From NCBI RefSeq assembly GCF_949987515.2, contig NC_082685.1:25932168-25996167 (forward strand): a stretch of DNA of 64,000 bases, written 5' to 3'. The notes under the pieces were generated by a model that was not told the origin of the DNA, did no database searches, and saw only the letters and a list, made by a program, of their open reading frames with translations. Positions 1 through 10,751 of the stretch are shown here, piece by piece. Both the position numbers and the translations under genes were made by a program. This stretch comes from Delphinus delphis (lineage: Eukaryota > Chordata > Mammalia > Artiodactyla > Delphinidae). Position 1 is the first letter of the stretch. The number at the start of each line of letters is the position of its first letter.

Positions 1-457
1 AAGCTGTGGAGGCCCCCTTGGCATGCGGCCATCTCCAGAATATGCTCCTGACTCTGTGTGGACATGGCTCCTTCCTCCTCAGATTCCAGAATGCTCACCT
101 GATATTCCTGTGCCCACATATAGCACCAAGATCAGCAACGCCAACAGTGTCTGGGGGCAAGAAGAGGAGGAGGGAGGAGGTGAATTTCTGGAGGGCATAC
201 CTGCATCCCTGCTTCCCTAGGGCTAGGCGTGGGGCTGCTATAAGGTCATGGTTAGAGCTTAACTTTTTTCTAATTATCTAAGTCACGTGTACTTACTACA
301 AAACCCGCAAATATTGCAGAATTAGGTAACATGGCAACTTACTGACATTTCATTGGTGTTTTCCCTTTCTCCCTGCTGAGAAGGAAGGCCCACCTCTGTT
401 CTCATTCCTTGCCTCGCTTTTGCATGTTTTCTTTGAAATGATCTTTAAAAGGAGTTG
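1..457. other. Unassigned sequence
   Basis: No gene, splice pattern or repeat family could be recognised here. The short open frames on both strands have no protein-like composition. Confidence 0.4.
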
Positions 458-800
458 ACTTTATTGAGGTATAATTCACATACAGTAAAATGCACATTTT
501 ACATGGACAGTTTGATGAGTTTTGACAAATGTCTGTGCCTGTGGACTACCACTCCAATCTAGATGTAGACCATTTCCATCATCCTAGAAAGTTCCTGTAT
601 GTGCTTTTGCGGCCAACCCCCTCTTTCCCCCCGCCCCTGCCATAGGGAACCGCTCATCTGCTCTCTGTCACTGTGGAGCCGTTTTGCCTGTTCTGTAACT
701 TCACATCAATGAAACCATATATTATATACTCTTTTGTTGAGCTATTTTTACTCCACATAATGCTTCTGAGATGTCTCCATGTTTTCATGTTTGAGGTTAT
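458..800 (-). mobile_element. Old L1 3' fragment (L1M type)
   Basis: The plus strand reads TTTATTGAGGTATAATTCAC followed by a CA-rich stretch and a match to the 'ATGAAACCATATATTATATACTC' type of motif, which is the antisense of old mammalian L1 3' sequence. The element is therefore on the minus strand. It is heavily diverged and only a few hundred bases remain. Subfamily is not resolved. Confidence 0.55.
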
Positions 801-832
801 TGATGAGTAATATTATATTGTATGAATATAGA

Positions 833-876
833 ATATATGTGTGTGTGTGCGTGTGTGTCTGTACATATATGTGTGC
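833..876. repeat. (TG)n microsatellite, interrupted
   Basis: A TG-rich run of about 44 bases interrupted by C and by ATATAT. It directly follows the old L1 fragment. It creates short chance open frames on both strands that are not genes. Confidence 0.85.
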
Positions 877-879
877 TCT

Positions 880-2250
880 CAGATGGATGCCTGGGATCTT
901 AAGGGGTTTCATGGTTCTAGCTGGATCAGAATTCCATCCACCTCCAGCACTGCTGGACTTCCAGTATCTCTGCTCTAAACCCCATAGCAGCTGCTGTCTG
1001 GTAAGCCGTGGGTAATCTAATCCTTTGCACGCAGCCCACAGCCAAGAAGTCACGGAGATCCCCGCCTAGGCTTCCGGGGTCCTCTCGACACACAGCTCTT
1101 CTTCCTCTCCAATGCCTTGTCCTACGGAGTCCAGCTGCTTCAGCTGCGCAGACTCTCTGCAGCTCAGCAGGACTGCTGGGCTCTGTTCGCCCTCTAACTC
1201 TTGGTGCAGCCGTCGTTGGGAAAGAGTTGAGGCAATCACCAGTTTTCTTTTCTCAGGGATTGCACTTTTGTGCTGTCTGCTGACCTCACTGGAAAATAGT
1301 TGCTTCATTTATTTTGTCAGTTTCATGGCTGCTTACAATGAATGGGAGGGCTAGTTTAGCCCCAGTTACTGTGTCAAGGCTGCAGTTGGAAGTCTACCTC
1401 TTGGGGTTTGGGTGCAGGACTGAAACGGCTGCCTGAAGACAACATTGCTCCCTGGAACTTGGGTCAGTCCAAGACCATTTAGGAGATTCTGATGGGTGTG
1501 CCAGGATCAGAAGGGGAGAAAACTGAGAGCCTTTTGGAGAGGTGGGAGAAGATAGAGAGGGAATCTGAGTCTGGGAGGGGCCCAGTTCCCTCTCCTGGGT
1601 GGCCCTTGTGGTGTGGCTGGGAGGTCTTAGCACAGGGAATTCAGAGACAACTGCTTTCAACAGACAGTGTGAGTTGGGACAGTGATGGTGTCAGGGGCAA
1701 ACAAAAGTGGAGAGAGGATTAAGGTGGACACAGTAGTGACCGACATTGACTTTCCCCCCAGCTCACTGGATGTGGGCTGAGCCAGATTTAATCTGACTTG
1801 AAATAATACATTTCTTATGTACCTGTCTTTGTGAAGCAAGATTTAGACTGGCTACCACAAACAAAGAAGATAAGAGATTTGCATAATTTGTCTCTTCCCT
1901 GGATAGCTTTTCAAAAATATATACTAGCAACTATATTATTATTAACTGTAAAAAAAAGTAAAAATTAATTACGTAGCAGCAACGTGACTGAGTCTGTCAC
2001 ACACACTAGGAGTGAAAAAAGCCAGTCATGAAGGGGCACACTGTTTGATTCCATTCCCATGAAATTCAGGGACGTACAAAGCTCGTCTGTGATGATAGAA
2101 CTCAGAATCGTGGTTATGGAGTGTGAGCTGGGAGGGGCCTTGGAGGAAACTTGGACATGCTCTATAGCTTGATCTGGGTAGCAACTGCCTGGGTGTGGAC
2201 ACCCAAGGTGAAATCATTGTACACTTCAGATTAAGGCACTTTTTAAATTC
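880..2250. other. Unassigned sequence
   Basis: No exon with splice sites and no clear repeat family is visible. A few AT-rich tracts near 1900-1970 look like decayed repeat DNA but cannot be placed. Confidence 0.35.
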
Positions 2251-2489
2251 CTTAACAATATTCCCTGAGACTCTCTTTATCTAAGACACATAGAACTGAC
2301 TCATTCTTTATAACGGCTGATGAACATTCTGTGGTCTGAAAGCTCTTCTGTTTCTTTAACCACTCCTCTGTCAATGTGCTTTACAGGATGGTGTCTTCAC
2401 CAGCATACTTGCTGCTATATTTTTTTTGTGTGTGTGCAGGGTGGAGACAAAGGCAGGGAACAGGGACTAAAATTGAGTTTTAGTCCTTC

Positions 2490-2575
2490 TCTTGTGCTAT
2501 TGTGGGGCCTGAGCCAGATCATTTCTTCTCTCTGAGCCTCAGTTTCTTCACCTGTAAAGTGGATTTTGATATATG
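2490..2575 (+). repeat. MIR SINE fragment
   Basis: Contains the MIR core pattern 'TGAGCCTCAGTTTCTTCACC' followed by TGTAAAGTGG, the conserved centre of this ancient tRNA-derived SINE. Only the central part is preserved. Confidence 0.5.
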
Positions 2576-2934
2576 CTGAAAGGTCTTTCAAAAAAGCAAG
2601 GTGGGGACTCTGTCATCAAATTGATTTGGGAAATGCTGTGGTAAACAAAGTTATGTGGATTTCCTTGCTGCAGGACTTGTCAGAGCCTTCATTATGTGAA
2701 TGAGCTGTGTAAATCTCCAAGAAGGGAACGAGGGTATCAGCATTCCCCAAACCACAGAAGCTTTTAAATGACTTTTCTAAAAGGAGCGTTCCTGGGGTTT
2801 GAGATTCGTGGGACACTTTTTTAGCAAAAGCTGCAGCATAATGGGAGCCCCGCAAAGTCCAGCATAAAGGAAGCGTTGGAATGTGTGTTAAATGTATGAG
2901 TGAACAAATCTTTTGAAAACACATATAGGTCAGT

Positions 2935-3065
2935 CATGTATCGCTCTGCTTAAAACCCTTCAATGGCTTCTTACTAATCTCAGAATAAAATCCCACCCCT
3001 TTCCACAGTGTGCAAGGCCCAGATGACCTTCCCAGCCTCCTTTTACATCCTTCCCTCAGTTCTCC
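2935..3065 (+). mobile_element. L2 LINE fragment
   Basis: The sequence reads CTGCTTAAAACCCTTCAATG then GGCTTCTTACT and AATAAAATCC, matching the L2 3' region in sense orientation. It is followed by the expected AAGGCCCAGATGA region. A 5'- and 3'-truncated, old copy. Confidence 0.65.
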
Positions 3066-3084
3066 ACCTGGGAGGCGGTGGAGT

Positions 3085-3200
3085 GCAGGGTCACCTTGCT
3101 AAGGGTTCTGGAATCAGATGGCCCTGGTTTCAAATCCCAGTATATCCCTGCTGTCTGGCCTTTTGCCTTTCCGACCTCAGCTTACCCATTTGCTAATAAT
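3085..3200 (+). repeat. MIR SINE fragment
   Basis: Begins with TTCTGGAATCAGATGGCCCT and GGTTTCAAATCCCAG, the 5' tRNA-like part and B-box region of MIR, then CTGTCTGGCC and CTCAGCTTACCCATTTG. Moderately diverged. Confidence 0.55.
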
Positions 3201-3365
3201 TGCTTCTCGGGAATGTCATGAAAGAGAGAGGGGTAGAAGCACCAGGCTGTGCACATAAGTGCTAACATTTTCCATGTTGACAAAATCCTATGTGAGGTTT
3301 GAATTTCAGCCCTAAGAACAAAAGCTCCACGACCTCTCCAATGCAGGTGTATTATCCTGTTTATT

Positions 3366-3495
3366 TCGGTTCATTCATTCATTCATTCATTCAGCACCTG
3401 TTATGTACCAACCACTATTCTAGGCACTAGGAATACAGCAGGAAGCTAAATAAAAATCCCAGCCCTCCTGGAGCATAGCTTCTGCTGGCAGTGTG
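3366..3495 (-). mobile_element. L2 3' end, minus strand
   Basis: Six copies of TTCA (about 3370-3393) precede CAGCACCTGTTATGTACC and TTCTAGGCACTAGGAATACAG, the reverse complement of the L2 3' terminus. The tetramer run corresponds to the (TGAA)n tail of L2. Confidence 0.75.
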
Positions 3496-4677
3496 GAGAA
3501 TTAAATAAGAGTGTCAGTAATGACTTCTAGAAGAAGCTCCTGAGCCCTGCTGTGTTCCACCAGGTTGGGCTCTAGGGAGAGTCGGGCTGAAAGCCCGTTC
3601 CTGACTTTGAGGGCCTTACAGTCTTCCTGGAGTGTCAAATGGAGTCCAGATGGGAGGAAAGCCATGTACACCTGGTCTGGCCTCACCTGTTTCTTGTCCT
3701 CAGAGTGACCTCCCCTTCTCTCAGCTGCCACTCGCCCCCTGCTGTGCACCTGTTGGATCACCATGATCTCAGGTCAGGCTGCCTGGGTGGAACAGGGTAC
3801 CCTCACCTCCCCGGCCTCTGGTCACCAAGCATCTCTCAAGCCATGAATTCTGATGTCACAGAAGGTGGGGACAGTCAGGCCCCCACTCTGCACCACCCTG
3901 GTGTTTAGCCCCAACTTGTTTTTCATATAAATGTAAAAAACAAAGACCAGAAAGAAATACACCGAAAGATTTTATTTCAGGATGGTGATTTTTCTGATCC
4001 TTTTTCTTCTCTTTTCAAATTTTTTTATAAGATGCATGTCTTTAAATAAAAAAACAATAAAATATTTTTAACTGAATTTATTGAGATAATTTTAGATTCA
4101 CATGCAATTGTAAGAAATGGTATAGGAGATCCTGGGTACCCTTTACTCAGTTTCCACTGATGGTAACATAGGCTCTTGCCATGGATACAATCTATCAATC
4201 TTATTAAAATCTCCCCAGTTCCACTTGTATTCATTTGTGCGTGTATTTAATTCTAAATAATTCTGTCACATGGCTAGATTTGGGTATCCACCACTACAGT
4301 CATGATACAGAAGAATTCCCAAACCACAGGGTTCTGTGTTGCCGTTTGATCCGTGCCCCCTCCCTTCCGCGCCCCCCTCGCCACTGTCTCTAATTCCTAG
4401 CAACCACTGATCTGTTGTCTATTTCTAAAATTTTATCTTTTCAAAAATGTCGTATCAATGGAATCAAATAGTCTGTGACCTTTGGAGACTGGCTTTTTGG
4501 TACTTAGCATAATCCCCTGGAAATTCACCCCGATTATCTTGCATCGGTAGTTTGTCCCTCTCTTTTTGTGTGTAGTATTTCATGGCAGGGATGTGCCACA
4601 GTTTACCCCCTGAAAGACATCTGGGCTGTTTCCAGGTTTTGGCTTTTATGAGTAAAGCTAATATGGGCTTTCTTGTA

Positions 4678-5110
4678 TAGGCATACCTTGTTTTATTGCA
4701 CTTCGTAGAGACTGCATTTTTTACAAATTGAAGTTTTGTGGTAACCCTGCATAGAGCAACATTTGCTCATTTCATGTCTTTGTGTCACATTTTGGTAATT
4801 CTTGCCATATTTCAAATTTTTTCACTATTATTATGTTTGTTATGGTGATCTGTGATCAGTGATCTTTGATATTACTACCACAGCTCCCTGAAGGCTCAGA
4901 TGATGGTTAGCATTTTTAGCAATAAAGTATTTTGAATTAGAGTCTGCACATCATTTTAGACATAATGCTGTTGCACATTTAATAGACTACAGTATAGTGT
5001 AAACATAACTTTTATGTGGGCTGAGAAAGCAAAAAAATTGTGTGACTCGCTTTATTATGATAGTCACTTTATTGTGGTGGTCTGGAACCAATATCTCCGA
5101 GGTATGCCAA
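4678..5110 (+). mobile_element. Tigger1-type nonautonomous DNA transposon
   Basis: The left end reads TAGGCATACCTTGTTTTATT and the right end GAGGTATGCCAA, an imperfect terminal inverted repeat of the pogo/Tigger1 type (canonical CAGGCATACCTC). TA dinucleotides at 4676-4677 and 5111-5112 form the expected TA target duplication. The internal part matches the two ends of Tigger1 with the transposase gene missing, so it is an internally deleted, non-coding copy of about 433 bp. It sits inside the old L1, which continues on both sides. Orientation is nominal because the ends are symmetrical. Confidence 0.88.
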
Positions 5111-5380
5111 TACAGGTTTTTGTGTGAACCTAAGTTTTTATTTCTCTGGGATGTGTAAGAGGACAATTGCTGGATTATGTGGTAATTGCATGATAATTTT
5201 ATAAGACACTGTCAAACTATTTCCTAGAGTGGCTGTACCATTTTACATTCTCATCAGCAATATAGGAACAATACCGTCTCTCCTCATACGCCCTAGCATT
5301 GGTGTTTTCATTATTTATTTTAGACATTTTAGTAGGTATATAGTGATATCTCATTGTGGTTTGGATTTGCATATTTTTTT

Positions 5381-5702
5381 AAGGTTTCCCTGTTTTTTTT
5401 TAGATGTTGAGGGTAGGAGTTTATTAATTAATTTATTTGTTTTTGCTGTGTTGGGTCTTGGTTTCTGTGCGAGGGCTTTCTCTAGTTGTGGCAAGCAGGG
5501 CCACTCTTCATCGCGGTGCGCGGGCCTCTCACTATCGCGGCCTCTGGCTGCGGAGCATAGGCTCCGGACGCACAGGCTCAGTAGTTGTGGCTCACCGGCC
5601 TAGTTGCTCCGCAGCATGTGGGATCCTCCCAGACCAGGGCTTGAACCCGTGTCCCCTGAATTAGCAGGCAGATTCTCAACCACTGCGCCACCAGGGAAGC
5701 CC
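5381..5702 (-). mobile_element. CHR-family SINE, long form
   Basis: The right end on the plus strand, CCACCAGGGAAGCCC, is the reverse complement of the SINE 5' end GGGCTTCCCTGGTGG. The tRNA-like A/B-box part lies at about 5590-5700 and the tail near 5381-5420. Target duplication GGATTTGCATATTTTTT (5363-5379) matches GGATTTGCATTTTTTT (5703-5718). It is longer than the common copies because it keeps the distal GGCCACTCTT and TTGCTGTGTTGGGTCTTGG module. It inserted into the old L1. Confidence 0.92.
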
Positions 5703-6486
5703 GGATTTGCATTTTTTTGATATCTAATTATGTTGAACATCTTCTCATGTGCTTTTTTGCCATCTGTATCTCCTCCTCAGTGAAACGTCTGTTCACATCT
5801 TCTGCTCATTTTCTAATTGGAATGGTTTTTTTACAGTTAAGTGTTGAGAGTTCTTTGTATATTTCAGATACTAAATGGATGTATGGTTTGTAAATATTTT
5901 CTCCCAGTCTGTAGCTTGTCTCTTCATCTGCTTCACATGAACTTTTGCAGAGAAAAAGGTTTTAATTTTGCTGATGTTCAACTTATCAATTTTTTTCTTT
6001 TGTGAGTCATGGGTTTTGGCGTCAAATCTAAGAACTCTTCACTAGCCCTAGAAGCAGGAGATTTTCTCCTATTTTTAAAAAGTTTTATAGTTTTATGCTT
6101 CACCTTCCAGTCCATGATATGTTTGGAGTTAATTTTTGTATAAGGTGTCAAGTTCGGATCAAGGTTCATTTTTTTGCCTGTGGATGTCCATTTGCTCCAG
6201 CACCATTTGTAGAAAATGGTTTCATTTCTCCTTTGCATTTCTTTTGCATCTTTGTCAAAAATAAGCTGAACATATTTGAGTGGGGCTATTTCTGGTTCTC
6301 TACTCTGTTTCATTGATCTATGTATTGATCCCCACACCAACACCAACTGTCCTGATTATAACTATACAGTAAGCCTTAATATTGAGTAGAGTGATTTCTC
6401 CCACTTTGTTCTTTGTCAAGATTATTTTCAGCACTTCTAGGGCCTAAGCCTTTCCATATAAACTTTAGAATAAGATGTCTGTGTCT

Positions 6487-6511
6487 ACAAAAACAAAACA
6501 AAACAAAACCT
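6487..6511. repeat. (AAAAC)n short tandem repeat
   Basis: About five copies of AAAAC embedded in the old L1 sequence. Confidence 0.85.
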
Positions 6512-6844
6512 TGCTAGCTGGAATTTTGACAGGAATTGCATTAAACCTACAGATCTCTTGGGGGAGAACTGTCATCTTTATTATGTTGTGTCTTCCAATC
6601 CATGAATGTGGTATGCCTTACCATTGATTTAGTTTTTCTCTGATCAGCATTTTGTAGTTTTCAGCATACAGATCCTATACATGTTTTAAGTGTATATTTA
6701 AATATTTCATTTACTTTGCACTCCCCTCATATTTTAAAAGCCTCCATCTACCAAAGAAATTTCATGTGTTAAGAAATCATTAATTTTCAACGTTTTGGTG
6801 ATCTAAGTTTCCCGAAGTGACACATACAAAGTTCCTGATTAGCA

Positions 6845-6960
6845 CCCAGATAACTTTTATTAATTGAGCACCTACTGTATGCTAGGCATTTCACTACTTT
6901 ATTTATTACATCTTCTCCAGGCTATAATTCTGTAGATAGTTGGGGATTAAGTCTGTTTTA
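6845..6960 (-). repeat. MIR or L2-like fragment, minus strand
   Basis: ATTGAGCACCTACTGTATGC and CTAGGCATTTCACTACTTTA match the reversed 3' end shared by MIR and L2. The copy is too short and diverged to choose firmly between them. Confidence 0.5.
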
Positions 6961-7048
6961 CTAGCCATTGTATCTCTAAATCCCATTTTGCAGCCTGTTA
7001 CATACTAAATGTTCAGTAAAAATATTTGTTGAATGGATGAATAATGAG
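6960..7048 (+). mobile_element. L2 3' end
   Basis: TGTATCTCTAAATCCCATTT leads into CTAAATGTTCAGTAAAAATA and TTTGTTGAATGGATGAATAA, the L2 3' terminus in sense orientation with its short-repeat tail. Confidence 0.6.
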
Positions 7049-7159
7049 CAACTTCAAAATGTGGGTTCTGAGAGGCCCTGAACTATGTCTGGTGAATACA
7101 TTTTTGTATTTATAGTACTTGGATCAGAAAATATTTGTTGAATGAGGAAAGCAGGTGGT

Positions 7160-7390
7160 ATGATTTTAATTTTACCAATGAAGAAGCTGAAGCCCAGGGT
7201 CGCCGAGGAAGGATATTCGCCACAGTAGTTATCAACTCTGTTCCAGACCCCTGTTAAGTGCGTTCCATACATTATCTCATCTAATCCTCATAACTGCCCT
7301 GCAAGATTGGGGCTGTCTGTCTGTCTGGACGTTACTCTCCTTATTCAAGATCATACACTCTGCTAGGGGTTTGAGTGCAGGTCTATTTAA
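7160..7390 (-). repeat. MIR SINE, minus strand
   Basis: Reversed MIR features are CATTATCTCATCTAATCCTC, ATAACTGCCCTGCAAGATTG and, further along, TTCAAGATCATACACTCTGC. A CTGTCTGT run interrupts it near 7315. The part near 7170-7220 may be a second piece. Confidence 0.55.
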
Positions 7391-7659
7391 CTCCAAAGCC
7401 TTTTAGTTTACCCCAAGGGGTTAATGTAATTTCAGCCAAAAGCCAAGAAAATTGCCATTCTCATTATCCTTTGTGGCTTTATTGTGGGTGAGTAGATGTG
7501 TCCTCATTAAGCTTTTTGAAATATCAAAAGTAGCTATATTCCCTCTTTCCTCTTCAACTTCATGACGACCCCAGTTTGGCACCCAGGAATGTCAAACCAT
7601 CTCTGTCCCTTCTTCTTCCCGTTTCTCCTGCATCTCATTATTATTATCATCCACAGCTC

Positions 7660-7885
7660 AGATACATCAAGAAATTACTGAGCACAGGGCTCTATGCAAA
7701 GTGCTTTATATGTATTGACTCACTGTATTATGATTTCAACTCTGGATGGCAAATTATATTATTCTCTCCATTTTACAGATGAGGAGACTGAGGCTCACAA
7801 TGGTTAAGTCACTTTCCTAAAGTTACAGAGAAGCAGGGCCGAGATCTGAACTCCGTGGGTCTGATTCCAGCACCCAGGGTCTTGA
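7660..7885 (-). repeat. MIR SINE, nearly full length, minus strand
   Basis: From about 7690 the plus strand shows the complete reversed MIR pattern: GCAAAGTGCTTTATATGTAT, CATTTTACAGATGAGGAGAC, TGAGGCTCACAATGGTTAAG, then the 'GAACTCCGTGGGTCTGATTC' B-box side. One of the best preserved MIR copies in the window. Confidence 0.82.
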
Positions 7886-8690
7886 CTGCCATGAGATACT
7901 GCCCCTTCCATGGGAAAACTCAAGACCGGAAAAAGAAAGGGATCTCCCCAAGCCATTCGGAAAAAAGAGACCAGATCTCAAGTCTCTTGCTCCCACCCGG
8001 GGACTCTTCACAAGGCCATCTGCGTCATCTCCATGGTCTTGCACGTGGGCAGCTACTGGCTTCTTGGGTTTTACCTCCAGGAAACGTTTCAAATGTGAAA
8101 TGCAGTTACTCCAGGACTGCCCATTAAACTAATTGTGGCATATCGAAAGTAATGAATTACAGCCATGGAAAGAGAAGACAACCGGAAACATTTTCCTAGA
8201 AACCCAATGAATTCTTCCAGGAAACTGCTCTGAAAAGCATTGATGAGTTGGGGAGCTTCTGTGATTAGTTCTGAGGGCCAGTTCTTGGGGCAGGAAACTG
8301 AGGGAAGCCAAGCATCCCTGCCCGGCCCTCAGAGCGCCTGCCCAGAAGCCGGTGTGGGCTGCGGGCTGGGGCCGGGTAGGTGCTAGGAGCTGGGCCTCTG
8401 GGCGGGGTGCCTCCCAACCTCCCCTGCCAGCCAGCACTCCACTACCCAGTACAGGAAGAGGGAGGGGATGAGAAAGGAGGGAGGGACCGCGGACTAGGGA
8501 ATTAGGCTTCCTGAGTGAACGTGGGAGTGAATGGGGGAGTGGGGGGATGAATGGAAAATGTGTGAGTGAAAAAAGAGTTCCAGGCAAATCACTAATGGAA
8601 AAATTATACCGTTTGCAGGGAGCAGTCTGCCCATACCTACCAGGCGGAGACCAAGCAGTGCTCTGTGCTTGAGTTCTGTCTCCCAAACAC
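7886..8690. other. Unassigned, GC-richer sequence
   Basis: The stretch at about 8290-8480 is GC-rich, but CpGs are few and there is no clear promoter layout. A 187-residue minus-strand open frame (8129-8692) has low-complexity, proline- and serine-rich composition with no splice sites or domain pattern, so I treat it as chance. Confidence 0.4.
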
Positions 8691-8842
8691 ATGTGGGTTC
8701 GAATCCTTGTGTCATGGTGTTTCTGAGTCTCAGTTATCTGAGAAATGAGACCAGTAATAACGTATGCCTTGTGGGGATACTGGGAGGGCCAACTGGGATA
8801 ATCTAACTGGATAGGGTCTGGTTCAAAGTAGGAACCCAGTTA
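8690..8842 (+). repeat. MIR SINE fragment
   Basis: GGGTTCGAATCCTTGTGTCA is the MIR B-box region, followed by CTGAGTCTCAGTTATCTGAG and a diverged 3' half ending near CAAAGTAGGAACCCAG. Confidence 0.6.
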
Positions 8843-8843
8843 G

Positions 8844-8912
8844 CCCCCCTCCCTCTCCCCTTCCCTCTCTCCCTCCCTCTCTCTCTCCTTTCCCCCCTCC
8901 TTTTTCTTCCTT
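8844..8912. repeat. 69-nt pure polypyrimidine tract
   Basis: Every base from 8844 to 8912 on the plus strand is C or T, with CCCT and CTCT blocks. It is not a regular microsatellite. Long homopyrimidine runs with mirror-like blocks can form triplex DNA. Confidence 0.85.
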
Positions 8913-9887
8913 GCTTCTCCAGTCTATAGACTGGCTGCTCCAGTGCCAACTCAATGCAAAAGTCTTGCCCAGTAAATTTAAGAAGGCAAAAACTTTCTAT
9001 GAAAAATCTATCCAGAAAACTGATACACGTGGTCTAATAGGCAAGCCTGGATAAGAATGGGTGGGGCCTAATGGGGTATGGAGAAGGGAGACTGGGATGG
9101 CTCCATAAAGGAGGCCGTTTTGGCTAGCTGGAGGGGAGAAGAAAGGGAATCTGGGGAGACTGAGCCTCCTGGGCAAAGACCTCCCAACCTGGGTCTTACA
9201 CTGGAACCCAGTCCTAACCTGGGTCTGACTTGCATGTGTAACAAGGATTACAAACTCAAATGCATAGAGGTACTGAACAATTAATAAAATGAGAGGAGTG
9301 GGCTGGGTGTACAACAAAAAGGCCTGGTGGGGACTGCGGCAAATTATAACATGCATGTCTGGAAAGGCCAGCCAATTGTTGCTGTGAGAATGTAAGATCC
9401 GGTGTCATAAGGTCTTCTGACTTTTTTCAAGAGAAGCTAGAAATTCAGTCTTTTATGTGAAATCTCCTGACTCGTAAATATTGGTAACAAATTCAACTTT
9501 AGGAAAAAAACAAAAACCGCACTGTATGGGTGAAATGCAGGCCACTGGTTTATGAACTCTGATTTATTGTGTGTCTGCTGTGGGATGGGCGCTGTGCTGG
9601 GCTCCAACATGGCTTGTCCCTAATTTTCATAACAGCCTGGCCGTGTGGGGCTTCTTACCAACGATGGCAGGCAACAGAAGTCCTTATCATTCGCTAAATT
9701 TAGAAAAAGTAAGTTTTGGAGGGAGGTCCAAAGGGAACTCCTGGAAAAATAGATGGAGAGGCTGGAGATCCAGAGAGAGGAACCACAGGCCAGGGCGTGT
9801 CACAGGAACATTCTGAACCCAGAATTGTATGAGGGCAAATGTTGGATCCCAAAGACATGAAAGAATTCCAAATTCTCTTGGTGTCTG
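8913..9887. other. Unassigned sequence with a possible MIR scrap
   Basis: A weak reversed MIR/L2-like scrap lies near 9560-9650 (TTATTGTGTGTCTGCTGTGG). The rest shows no recognisable gene or repeat. Confidence 0.35.
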
Positions 9888-10344
9888 CATTAGCTACCTA
9901 TGTCTTCTATAACAAATTGCTACAAACTAAGTGACTTAAAACAACAGAAGTTAACTTTCACACAGTTCTGGAGACCAGAAGTCCAAAGTCAGTATCTCTG
10001 GGCTGAAACCAAGGCATCAGGCTGACTGCATGCCCCCTGGAGGCTCTAGAGGAGAATCCCTTCCTTGTCTCTTCCAACTTCTGGTGGCCGCCAGCATTCC
10101 TTGGCTTGTGGCCCCATCACTGCAGTCTCTGCCTCCATGGTCACATTGCTTCCTCTTCTGTGTGTGTGAAATCTTCCTCTCATAAGGATACATGGATTGC
10201 ATTGGGGCCCACCCAGATAACTGAGGTTCAAAATCCTGAATTTAATGACACCTGTAAAGTCCTCTTCTGCAATATAAAGTAACAGTCACAGATTCCAGGA
10301 ATTAAGACATAGATATCTTTGGGGGACTTGTTCCAGCCCACCAC
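9888..10344 (-). mobile_element. MLT1-like (MaLR) LTR, minus strand
   Basis: The left part reads AACAAATTGCTACAAACTAA, GTGACTTAAAACAACAGAAG and ACACAGTTCTGGAGACCAGA, then CATTCCTTGGCTTGTGGCCC and TCTCATAAGGATAC. This is the reversed pattern of a MaLR-type LTR. It is a solo, old, non-coding copy. The closing 100 bases are more diverged. Subfamily is not assigned. Confidence 0.75.
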
Positions 10345-10654
10345 AGTGTCTGGGACATTCCCGGAAGATTCAAAGCTCTGGACTGGGGCAATGGCTAGAC
10401 TGAGCCTTGTCACAGGCCTGGCCCCTGGCCACCCCTGAGGTAGGGAGGAGAATCTGGGCTTCTGTTGCTTCTGCAGAGTGGGAGACAGGGCTGTGTCTGG
10501 CCCCCACTCCTCCCAAGCCTCACATCTGGGGGATTCCTTCAAGGAAAAGAGGGATTTGGGATGCAGAGCAAACCATTGCTTGCTGTCCCCATCTCCCATC
10601 TGCTCCAAGATGGAGACCCAGCTCAGATCGACTGGGACGTGTCTGAGTTACCAG

Positions 10655-10751
10655 CGCCCTGAGGACATGGACCGTCTCCCTGTCATCCTCTGTGGCATCC
10701 CCAGAACTTAGCACAATGCCTGGCACTTAGTAGGAGCTCAGTATTTGTTAA
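10655..10751 (+). mobile_element. L2 3' end
   Basis: GGCATCCCCAGAACTTAGCA, CAATGCCTGGCACTTAGTAG and GAGCTCAGTATTTGTTAAC match the L2 3' terminus in sense orientation. Confidence 0.7.

Larger units (their letters stand above)
4057..6720 (-). mobile_element. Old L1 LINE, interrupted by a Tigger element and a SINE
   Basis: The plus strand is the antisense of an old L1 3' region and ORF2. The minus-strand translation between about 5978 and 6346 gives broken ORF2-like sequence, and the region near 6520-6660 matches the antisense ORF2 stretch around 'ATTGCATTAAACCTACAGAT'. The element is split by a Tigger-type transposon at 4678-5110 and by a CHR-SINE at 5381-5702. The L1 reads across each insertion when it is removed. 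Stops and indels show it is dead. Confidence 0.85.

Noticed and set aside
8129..8692. 187-codon minus-strand open frame
   Set aside because: No protein-like motif and no splice context. GC-rich DNA explains the lack of stops.
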